A stretch of 64,000 nucleotides of DNA from Paenibacillus radicis (ex Xue et al. 2023) (GTDB lineage Bacteria > Bacillota > Bacilli > Paenibacillales > NBRC-103111), in NCBI RefSeq assembly GCF_024722015.1, contig NZ_JANQBD010000032.1, positions 1 through 64,000 on the forward strand, in the 5' to 3' direction. The notes beneath the pieces are model-generated. The model had not been told where the DNA came from, did no database searches, and saw only the letters and a program-made list of their open reading frames with translations. Shown here piece after piece: positions 33,404 to 40,901 of this stretch (its first letter is position 1; each line of letters opens with the position of its first letter). The position numbers and the translations under genes were made by a program.

Positions 33404-33436
33404 ATGTGTCAAAAAAGCACAACTTGTTACCTTTAA
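33404..33436 (+). CDS. Possible 10-codon leader peptide
   Basis: AGGAGG at 33393-33398 stands 5 nt before an ATG that opens the frame MCQKSTTCYL and then stops. It lies between the regulator terminator and the lplB gene at 33500, in the importer leader. Such a perfect ribosome site before a tiny frame is unusual. It may be a regulatory leader peptide or the vestige of a lost gene start. No homologue is known to me. Confidence 0.3.
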   Translation: MCQKSTTCYL

Positions 33437-33499
33437 ACACATGGTCGTTCGGAATGACAGCGGTTACAATAAACAGTGTGAAGGGGAGGGAGAGAAATA

Positions 33500-34462
33500 A
33501 TGGAGTTAAGAAAGAATAGCACAGCACCGGAACCAGCAGTCTCCATTCCGGTCACAGTCTCGAAGCGAAAGCCGTATTGGTACAAACATTGGCAAATTTA
33601 TTCGATGGTGCTTCCTGGGCTGATTTATTTTGTTTTATTCAAATATATTCCACTTACCGGCGTAGTTATCGCATTTCAGGATTACAACGTGTTTAATGGA
33701 ATTTTTGGCAGCAAGCTCGTCGGGCTTAAGCATTTTTACAATCTGTTTACGTATCCCGAATTTCTGAGAGTGCTGAAGAATACGCTGCTGATTAGTATTT
33801 ATCAAATCGTATTGGGGTTTCCGGCTCCTATCGCTCTGGCTATGCTGATGAATGAAGTTCGCCGGATGTTTTTTAAACGCACGATACAAACCGTTCTCTA
33901 CCTTCCGCATTTCCTGTCTTGGGTCATTGTTGGAGGGCTTGTCATCAACTTCTTGTCACCAAGCTCAGGGATGGTTAATGACATTCTGAGGTGGATGGGC
34001 AAGGAACCGGTATTTTTTATGCAGGAGCCCGGCTATTTCCGTTCGATCGTCGTTATCTCTGCCATATGGAAGGAAGTGGGCTGGGGTACGATCATTTACC
34101 TTGCAGCACTAGCGGGCATCAACCCAGAGCTGTATGAAGCTGCTGAAGTCGATGGAGCGGGTAAGCTGAAGCAAGCTTTCAGCATTACACTGCCCTCACT
34201 CCTGCCGACTATTATGGTGCTGCTGCTGTTAAGAGTCGGCAACGTGCTTGACCTTGGCTTTGAGCAGATTTATATGCTGCTGAATCCTCTCGTGACGGAG
34301 ACGGGCGAGATTATAGATACTTACATTTACCGCATTGGTCTCTTGGGCGGGCAGTATAGCTACACAACGGCTATCGGATTATTCAAATCACTTGTCGGTG
34401 TCATTCTGGTTGTTGGAGCGAACCAATTAAGCAAGAAAACAACCGGAAATTCGATTTATTGA
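33500..34462 (+). CDS. Carbohydrate ABC permease (LplB/YteP type), second system
   Basis: First permease of the YesMN-linked importer. Six helices, the opening YSMVLPGLIYFVLFKYIPLTGVVIAFQDYNVF and the coupling loop EAAEVDGAGKLKQAFSITLPSL are visible, and the end NQLSKKTTGNSIY replaces the usual -EGVY. Length is 320 aa, and AAGGGGAGGG precedes the ATG. It is followed by the lplC-like gene after 22 nt. The substrate is likely an oligosaccharide cleaved by the glycosidase at 37006-39768. Confidence 0.93.
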   Translation: MELRKNSTAPEPAVSIPVTVSKRKPYWYKHWQIYSMVLPGLIYFVLFKYIPLTGVVIAFQDYNVFNGIFGSKLVGLKHFYNLFTYPEFLRVLKNTLLISIYQIVLGFPAPIALAMLMNEVRRMFFKRTIQTVLYLPHFLSWVIVGGLVINFLSPSSGMVNDILRWMGKEPVFFMQEPGYFRSIVVISAIWKEVGWGTIIYLAALAGINPELYEAAEVDGAGKLKQAFSITLPSLLPTIMVLLLLRVGNVLDLGFEQIYMLLNPLVTETGEIIDTYIYRIGLLGGQYSYTTAIGLFKSLVGVILVVGANQLSKKTTGNSIY

Positions 34463-34484
34463 TTACAGAAAGGAGAGCGGTACT

Positions 34485-35354
34485 TTGATCAAGGAAAATG
34501 CTTCACGCCGTGCGTTTATTTATGGCAACTATTTGTTTCTTACCTTTACCGGTTTAGCTATGCTGCTTCCTTTTTTACATATTTTTGCAGGTTCATTGAG
34601 CAGTGGAAATGCAATATCTCAAGGCCGGGTTAGTATTTTTCCGGTAGAGTGGACGTTGATTAATTACGAAGCCGTTCTCCAGAACGCGGCCATATGGAAA
34701 TCCTTTGGTGTGACGATGCTGCTGACAGTGGGCGGAACGGTTTTCAATCTGTTTTTTACCTCACTGATGGCCTATGGATTGTCCAAAAATGAGCTGAAGG
34801 GCCGTTCCTTCATTTTGCTGCTGATCGTTTTCACGATGATTTTTCAAGTTCCATTGATTCCCGGTTATTTGCTCATCAAATCCTTAGGGATGCTCAATTC
34901 GCTGTGGGCTCTTATTATTCCCGGAACGATAAGCGCTTTCAATTTGATCATTATGATTTCCTTTTTCCGTGAGATACCTGATGGACTTGTTGAGGCTGCT
35001 CGTATTGACGGCTGCGATGAGTACCGGACCTGGTGGAGTATCGTGCTCCCGCTGTCGCTTCCATCCTTAAGCACCGTTGGATTGTTCTATGCGGTTGGTC
35101 ATTGGAACGGCTACTTCAGCGCAATTATGTACATCCGGGATCCCAGCTTGTTTCCTCTTCAGGTAAAGCTTCGCCAGCTACTCGTTGACAGTGATACCGA
35201 AGCGCTTATGCAAAGCGTGAACGTGACGCTGCAATCGATGGAAGGCATTAAAATGGCAACGATTATGGTTGCTACTATCCCGATTTTGTTGGTTTACCCG
35301 CTGATTCAAAAGCATTTTATAAAAGGTGCGATGCTGGGGTCAGTGAAAGGTTGA
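34485..35354 (+). CDS. Carbohydrate ABC permease (LplC/YtcP type), second system
   Basis: Second permease, starting at TTG with AAAGGAGAG upstream. Six helices; the coupling loop reads PDGLVEAARIDGCDEYRTWWSIVLPLS, and the C-terminus FIKGAMLGSVKG is the LplC-type ending. Length 289 aa. It is co-transcribed with the upstream permease and the binding-protein gene 38 nt downstream. Confidence 0.93.
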   Translation: MIKENASRRAFIYGNYLFLTFTGLAMLLPFLHIFAGSLSSGNAISQGRVSIFPVEWTLINYEAVLQNAAIWKSFGVTMLLTVGGTVFNLFFTSLMAYGLSKNELKGRSFILLLIVFTMIFQVPLIPGYLLIKSLGMLNSLWALIIPGTISAFNLIIMISFFREIPDGLVEAARIDGCDEYRTWWSIVLPLSLPSLSTVGLFYAVGHWNGYFSAIMYIRDPSLFPLQVKLRQLLVDSDTEALMQSVNVTLQSMEGIKMATIMVATIPILLVYPLIQKHFIKGAMLGSVKG

Positions 35355-35392
35355 TATAGAATTCTATTATAATTATAAAGGAGAAGGGTCAC

Positions 35393-36949
35393 ATGAGAAA
35401 AAAAATGACGATGCTTGCATTATCCGCAGCTTTGGCTGCAGGGACTTTGGCTGGCTGCTCATCAGGCGGCGATACTAAGGGTCAAACTAATCCGCAAGGA
35501 AAGACGGACAGCAAGCCGGTTAAGCTGAAGGTAGGAATTGGTACGGAAGGGCTGCAATATATTGAGGGCTCCGCGAATATTAATGAAGACAAGTATACGA
35601 AAAAGCTCCGTGAAATTTCTAAAACCGATGTGACCCTGGAGCTAATTCCGCACCGTGAATTTGATCAAAAGCTGACGTTGCTGTTTGCCGGTGGCGAGCT
35701 GCCGGACTTGCTGCAAACACATGGCATTAATAAGCCTGAAGTGGCTCCGGCTATCGATACGGGCGTATTAATTCCGCTGAACGAGTTGATTGACAAGTAC
35801 GGACCCAATTTGAAAAAGAACATCCCGAAGGAATCATGGGATTTCGCCTCCGTCAGCAAAGACGGTAAAATATACGGTATTCCTACAGTAAATGCGACGC
35901 CTAACGGCAACGTTATGATGGTCCGTAAGGATTGGCTGGATAAGCTTGGGCTGAAGCCGCCGAAAACGGTAGACGAATATATCGAAATGTTGAAAGCGTT
36001 TAAAGACAAGGATCCGAACGGTAACGGAAAGCAAGATGAGATTCCATTCTCCGGACGGGAGAAGCTGGCATTTACCGAGGCATTCTTCGGAGCTTACGAT
36101 GTCATACCGGCAGACTGGAAGTTTGAGAACGGACAGCTGATTCCGAACCTGATCCGACCGAAGATGAAGGATGCATTGGCGGTTTACCGGACGCTTTATG
36201 AACAAAAGCTGCTGGACAATGAAGTATTCGTGCAAAAGCCTAAGGATTGGGATGCGAAAATTAAAGGTCAGGGGATTGTTGGTTTATGGATCCACGGTCC
36301 TAGATTAGCGGATAAATGGGCAGCTGAGGTAAGGACAGGGACACCAACGGCTCAATTGGAAATCATTCCGGCGCCTGTTGGACCTGACGGTAAAGGGGGC
36401 TTAGGCATCAGCTCCGCCGTTGGCGGCAGCGTATGGGTCATCCCGAAAACAACGAAAAATCCGGAAAATGCTATAAAATTTCTGGATTGGTTTTACTCGG
36501 ATGAAGCTCAAAAGTTTCTTACCTACGGGATAGAAGGAGACGACTATACGCTAGAGGGCGGAAAGATGAAGTACAAATATCCGGAGAAGCAGGAAGACAT
36601 CTATAGAGAAGAAATGCATCTGACCTGGCTGCGCATGGTAGGGCCTTCCCACTTGAGTGATGCTGAATTTATGAAAAATCGTCCATCCGGCGATCTTGTA
36701 ATGAGAGCGATGGATGTGGCTGCCAAGGAAGGCCGCAAAAACGATGGTCTGGGTATGCCGGCGCTGCCGACTGCACAAGCTCGTCCGGAGCTCTCAAGAG
36801 ACGGCCTCTGGCTGGAGCTGGCTGCAAAAGTCATAACCGGCAAGGAATCACCGGATGCGTTCGATAAGTTTGTCGAGGACTGGAAAAAACGCGGTGGGGA
36901 TCAAATTATTAAAGAAGCGACCGACTGGTATAAGAGCACACATAAATAA
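35393..36949 (+). CDS. Extracellular solute-binding lipoprotein, second system
   Basis: Ligand-binding subunit of the second importer. The signal peptide ends with lipobox LAGC (Cys22), then a Gly/Ser/Lys linker. Family-1 binding-protein features are visible: LREISKTDVTLELIPHREFDQKL, FAGGELPDLLQTHGINKP, VRKDWLDKLGLKPPKTVDEYIEML, and DPNGNGKQDEIPF. At 518 aa it is similar to the other two Lpl-type binding proteins in the window. AAAGGAGAAGGG precedes the ATG. A hairpin directly after the stop codon probably makes it the most abundant product of the operon. Confidence 0.93.
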   Translation: MRKKMTMLALSAALAAGTLAGCSSGGDTKGQTNPQGKTDSKPVKLKVGIGTEGLQYIEGSANINEDKYTKKLREISKTDVTLELIPHREFDQKLTLLFAGGELPDLLQTHGINKPEVAPAIDTGVLIPLNELIDKYGPNLKKNIPKESWDFASVSKDGKIYGIPTVNATPNGNVMMVRKDWLDKLGLKPPKTVDEYIEMLKAFKDKDPNGNGKQDEIPFSGREKLAFTEAFFGAYDVIPADWKFENGQLIPNLIRPKMKDALAVYRTLYEQKLLDNEVFVQKPKDWDAKIKGQGIVGLWIHGPRLADKWAAEVRTGTPTAQLEIIPAPVGPDGKGGLGISSAVGGSVWVIPKTTKNPENAIKFLDWFYSDEAQKFLTYGIEGDDYTLEGGKMKYKYPEKQEDIYREEMHLTWLRMVGPSHLSDAEFMKNRPSGDLVMRAMDVAAKEGRKNDGLGMPALPTAQARPELSRDGLWLELAAKVITGKESPDAFDKFVEDWKKRGGDQIIKEATDWYKSTHK

Positions 36950-36960
36950 ATAGTTGGAGT

Positions 36961-36985
36961 AGGCATTGCTCTATGCAATGCCTAT
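36961..36985 (+). terminator. Hairpin between binding-protein and glycosidase genes
   Basis: AGGCATTGC (36961-36969) and GCAATGCCT (36975-36983) form a perfect stem followed by ATTTCG. The T run is weak, so partial termination or mRNA stabilisation is more likely than a full stop. The ribosome site of the next gene follows within 10 nt. Confidence 0.55.
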
Positions 36986-37005
36986 TTCGTTAAGGAGTGG
37001 TGAAC

Positions 37006-39768
37006 ATGGAGCATTTGGTTGGAACGCATGATTTGAAGCAGCTCCCATTATGGGGACCGTACACGAAGAAATACATAGGTATTTCCCATATTGCGGACGC
37101 TGACAGAGGCTTACGCTTTGATTTGAGCGTATTCCCAGGTTTTTACCGCCGAAAGGTAGACGTACCGAATGTGATGTGGGAGTCGGGCTACCATCCATGG
37201 GAAGCGTCACCTGATCTTAGCTGGTTTACGCATAGGCATGAGCTGGAATGGAAGGATCAGGTTTATACGGATATTACCTATGCCGAGATGTCACAGAACG
37301 CAAGGCTGGTCCGGTGTGAATTCGTCAACCGGACCGAAGCTGAGCAGAATGTTGTGCTGCATTACATGGCCTCGATGCATTTCCCGCAGGTGCGTGGTCA
37401 TGGAGAACTGCTGCGGACAGTCCGCCCGGAGCTTCCGGAGGGAGCATTGTGGACAGATGCACTGGACTATGCGGCGTTATCCTACGCAACGCCGCAGCCG
37501 AGTGACAATCTGGTATACGACGGCTTTTTTCGCGGCGAAGCACGCGGTCAAGGATTAGTCGGAGGCTCTGCGCTCCGTTTCGGGAGAGAACCGGGGGACC
37601 GGGTTTCCTACACGGTTGTGGCTGCCAAGCCGATGGAGCAAGCTGTGCTTCTGCTGCGCTTCCGAATGAAGGAAGGGCAGCATTTAAGTATGCGGCTTGG
37701 CGGTGTGATTGATGCTTCCATAGAGCTTACCGGGACAGGTGAGCTGGCTGAAGCGAGTGTAAGCTTAGGAGTGATTGAGGCAGGGCATCATGAGCTTATT
37801 TTTACTGCTGGTGAAGGTAGTTACGATGGCAATAATAACGCTGGTGGCAGTAGCAACTACAGCAGGAGTAGTGCTTTCACCGTCTCAGCGGAGTTTGACG
37901 GGTTTGTCATTGCAGATCAAAATAGGATTGATCAAGTGCGATTTATACCTGAGTCGGACGAGGCGCATCCACAAATGATCCAGGGGCCAGTTCCGAACAG
38001 TCTGCTGCTGAAATATGAGGGAATCGATCACTATTATGGGCTGCTCTGGGTTTATGAGGACTACGAGGTGCGGGAGTTCCATTGTGATGAGCTCGATCGT
38101 TTTATGCGTCACAATGTGCATCATCATACTAGTTCTGTATTTAAGGGAGAAGGGCGGGGCCATTTCACCAATGTATATTTGAGACCGATTCCTTTGGCTC
38201 CGCGTTCCAGCAAGCTTATACATGGAATGGTTTGCAGCGGAAGCAAGGACGAGGTGGAGCGGCAGCTTTCCTCCAATCTGATTGATCCGAAGCGATGTGA
38301 GACGGCTTTCGCATCGTTGAAGGAGCAATCTTTGCAGGCCATGAGGAAGACGTACAATCCGTCCGGCGAGCCGTACCGTTTGAGCCAACAATTGATGGAA
38401 GCAACACTCGCTATGAATATTGTCTATCCGGTTTATACAAAGCGCTCTTATATTCGTCACAGTACTCCAGGGCGTTGGTGGGACAGCCTGTACACTTGGG
38501 ATTCCGGGTTTATCGGGATCGGTCTGGCAGAACTTGACATGGAGCGGGCGGTGGAATGTTTAAATGCTTACGTTACTGAGCCAGGAGATCCGCATGCCGC
38601 GTTCATTCACCATGGCAGTATGGTTCCTGTACAGCATTATTTGTTTCTGGAGCTTTGGAATAAGACACAATCCAAAGAGCTGTTGAATTATTTCTATCCA
38701 AGGCTTAGGCAGTACTATCTGTTCTATGCAGGCAAGCTTGGGAGCTCAACCACAAGAGTATTATCCTCGGGCCTGCTGAAGACATGGGATTATTTCTATA
38801 ATTCCGGTGGCTGGGATGACTATGCTCCTCAGGTTGAAGTTCATCGAAGCCGGTTGACGGCTGAAGCGGCTCCAGTGTCAAACACAAGCCATGCCATCCG
38901 TATTGCCAAAATTTTAAAAATGGCGGCAGCAGCAATAGGAGGACTTGAAGAGGACGTTGCGGAATATGAGGGAGACATAGCTCTTTTTGGAAAAGCAATC
39001 CAGGATTATGCATGGGATGAAGAGAGCGGTTATTTCGGTTATATTATGCACGATACGAAGGGGCAACCGAATGGATTGCTGCGCCATGAGAGCGGGCAAA
39101 ACTACAATATGGGGCTCGATGGAGCTTATCCGCTCGTAGCGGGTATATGCAATCCCGAACAAGAGCATCGTCTACTTGGATATATATCCGACAGCAGTCG
39201 TTTATGGAGCCCTATCGGCTTAACAGCTGTTGATCAGAGCGCTGCTTATTATAAGAAGGACGGCTATTGGAATGGCGCCGTCTGGATGCCGCATCAATGG
39301 TTTTACTGGAAAATGCTGCTCAGCCTGGGCTACAGCGAACCGGCACATAGGATCGCCCGCACGGCGCTTGAGCTATGGAAGACGGAGACAGGCGAGACAT
39401 ATAACTGCTATGAGCATTTCATCGTCCAATCCGGAAGAGGAGCAGGGTGGCATCACTTCGGTGGACTTTCCGCCCCGGTGCTGAGCTGGTTTGCCGCCTA
39501 TCACCGACCAGGGACACTCACCTGCGGCTACGATGTTTGGCTGGAGCACAAGGAGTTTAGCGTGGATAATTCGGAGCTTACCGCCGAAATTCGCTATTTT
39601 GGTACAGCCGATAGTACTCATTCGCTTTTGGCTTGCATGAAAGCAGGCGGCAGCTACAAGGTAACTTGGAACGGGAACCCTGTGGATTTCCAATCCGCTG
39701 AGGATGGTGTGCTGGATATTCGATTGCCTGGGGAAAGCAGCGGGAGGCTGAGGGTTACTTCGGCTTGA
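37006..39768 (+). CDS. Large (alpha/alpha)6-barrel glycosidase, GH63/MGH1-like
   Basis: Cytoplasmic enzyme probably splitting the oligosaccharide imported by the upstream ABC system. The ATG at 37006 has AAGGAG 8 nt upstream; GTG at 36997 overlaps that site. The N-terminal half (1-400) is beta-rich, like the sandwich domains of family 63/65-type enzymes. The C-terminal half (about 440-850) shows the six-hairpin hallmarks WWDSLYTWDSGFIGIGL, GGWDDYAPQ (putative catalytic Asp), WDEESGYFGY, GLDGAYPLVAGI and GYWNGAVWMPHQWFYWKML. These resemble GH63/GH37 and the MGH1-like domain. No signal peptide. At 920 aa it is large. The exact family and sugar are uncertain. Confidence 0.75.
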   Translation: MEHLVGTHDLKQLPLWGPYTKKYIGISHIADADRGLRFDLSVFPGFYRRKVDVPNVMWESGYHPWEASPDLSWFTHRHELEWKDQVYTDITYAEMSQNARLVRCEFVNRTEAEQNVVLHYMASMHFPQVRGHGELLRTVRPELPEGALWTDALDYAALSYATPQPSDNLVYDGFFRGEARGQGLVGGSALRFGREPGDRVSYTVVAAKPMEQAVLLLRFRMKEGQHLSMRLGGVIDASIELTGTGELAEASVSLGVIEAGHHELIFTAGEGSYDGNNNAGGSSNYSRSSAFTVSAEFDGFVIADQNRIDQVRFIPESDEAHPQMIQGPVPNSLLLKYEGIDHYYGLLWVYEDYEVREFHCDELDRFMRHNVHHHTSSVFKGEGRGHFTNVYLRPIPLAPRSSKLIHGMVCSGSKDEVERQLSSNLIDPKRCETAFASLKEQSLQAMRKTYNPSGEPYRLSQQLMEATLAMNIVYPVYTKRSYIRHSTPGRWWDSLYTWDSGFIGIGLAELDMERAVECLNAYVTEPGDPHAAFIHHGSMVPVQHYLFLELWNKTQSKELLNYFYPRLRQYYLFYAGKLGSSTTRVLSSGLLKTWDYFYNSGGWDDYAPQVEVHRSRLTAEAAPVSNTSHAIRIAKILKMAAAAIGGLEEDVAEYEGDIALFGKAIQDYAWDEESGYFGYIMHDTKGQPNGLLRHESGQNYNMGLDGAYPLVAGICNPEQEHRLLGYISDSSRLWSPIGLTAVDQSAAYYKKDGYWNGAVWMPHQWFYWKMLLSLGYSEPAHRIARTALELWKTETGETYNCYEHFIVQSGRGAGWHHFGGLSAPVLSWFAAYHRPGTLTCGYDVWLEHKEFSVDNSELTAEIRYFGTADSTHSLLACMKAGGSYKVTWNGNPVDFQSAEDGVLDIRLPGESSGRLRVTSA

Positions 39769-39846
39769 ATCGGTCATCCGGTCCTTGTCTGATGAAGTTT
39801 TATTTATGATATAATGATGAAGACATATTCAATTGGAGGTGGTCTG

Positions 39847-40104
39847 ATGCTTTGGGTAGAGGTGCAAGAGCGGTTTCCTGATGAGTGGGTAGTGCTGGAA
39901 GCGACGAAGGCATATTCAAAAGAAGGACACCGATATATAGAAGAGGTTAATGTTATTAACACGTTTAACGATTCCACAGAAGCTATGCGTCGTTATAGTG
40001 AATTACATCGTGAAGAACCTCATCGTGAGTATTGTTTTTTTCATACTTCTAGACCCGAGCTGGTTGCACGTGAACGTTATATAGGAGTACGTGGCCCCAG
40101 ATGA
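39847..40104 (+). CDS. Small conserved-looking protein paired with aspartic protease gene
   Basis: An 85-residue soluble protein starting LWVEVQERFPDEWVVLEATKA, with no recognised domain. The ATG at 39847 has GGAGGTGG about 5 nt upstream; an earlier in-frame ATG at 39814 has none. Its stop overlaps the ATG of the protease-like gene (ATGA overlap), so the two are translationally coupled and may act together. The C-terminal half is rich in His, Glu and Arg. The function is unknown. Confidence 0.7.
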   Translation: MLWVEVQERFPDEWVVLEATKAYSKEGHRYIEEVNVINTFNDSTEAMRRYSELHREEPHREYCFFHTSRPELVARERYIGVRGPR

Positions 40105-40484
40105 ACATTAATGTGGAGCACGGACTTCCATTTGTAAGCGTTACGGTTATTTATAATGGAAATGAATTATTTCTGAGTAAAGTACTTTTGGATACAGGTT
40201 CGGCAGGTACGCTCTTTAATGCTGATCTGGTTCGGGATATTGGGGTAATACCTGAAGGGAATGATGCCGTTGACTCGATCCGAGGGGTTGGCGGGATTGA
40301 GTATGTTTATACAAAGAGTCTGGATGCGATTCATTTCGGTAACTTTAGTATAGAGCTTTTTCCAGTACAGATTGGAAGTATGGATTACGGTATCGACATT
40401 GATGGAATTATTGGTTTTGATTTTATGGAGGCAGCAGGAATTGTGATTGATACGAAGCTCATGATAGTCAAATCCAATGATTGA
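40101..40484 (+). CDS. Retropepsin-like single-domain aspartic protease
   Basis: A 127-residue protein of the retroviral-type aspartic protease fold. VLLDTGSAGTLFNADLV contains the catalytic DTGS (Asp31), and the C-terminal IDGIIGFDFMEAAGIVIDT is the conserved hydrophobic-Gly flap/psi-loop region of this family. The single lobe implies a homodimeric active site. No signal peptide or membrane anchor is present, so it is cytoplasmic. It is coupled to the small gene upstream by an ATGA overlap and ended by a strong terminator at 40555. The substrate and role are unknown. Confidence 0.82.
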   Translation: MNINVEHGLPFVSVTVIYNGNELFLSKVLLDTGSAGTLFNADLVRDIGVIPEGNDAVDSIRGVGGIEYVYTKSLDAIHFGNFSIELFPVQIGSMDYGIDIDGIIGFDFMEAAGIVIDTKLMIVKSND

Positions 40485-40554
40485 TAATATCTTCCATGGT
40501 TTAATCACGCGTCGGCGAATTGTAGATTTGCCATACAACGGTTCGTTTCCATTC

Positions 40555-40588
40555 AAAAACCCGCTCTTGGAGCGGGTTTTCCTTTTTT
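40555..40588 (+). terminator. Terminator of the protease gene pair
   Basis: AAAACCCGCT and AGCGGGTTTT pair around CTTGG (40566-40570), followed by CCTTTTTT. Confidence 0.85.
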
Positions 40589-40901
40589 ATGCGCTAAGTT
40601 GAAGTGCAGCCTCATTTAACAGCAGTAGACAAAAAAATTCTGCTTATGCTTGCACGACATGGTCTATATAATCAGTCTAAGACTACTGGTTACTATCACA
40701 CTTTTTGATCCACAATAAGCTACTTTATCACCTATAAATAAATTACGGTTGGGTGAATGAGATAAAATTATTGAGGATAAGAACATAATCCGAAAAGATA
40801 TCAAGCGATGTGAATACATGGTATTATTTATTTGAATCGAAGCGGTTTCTTGGGATAAATGAATCAAATGCAGCTTAAATAAACTTTCGGGGTGATTTTG
40901 A
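40589..40901. other. Intergenic region before the AraC sensor gene
   Basis: AT-rich sequence of about 310 nt with no credible gene, terminator or repeat. It should contain the promoter of the downstream gene, but no single promoter stands out. GGGGTGA lies before the ATG at 40902. Confidence 0.5.

Noticed and set aside
38705..39168. Antisense frames within the glycosidase gene
   Set aside because: They lie fully inside a well-supported gene, lack ribosome sites and contain no known motif.
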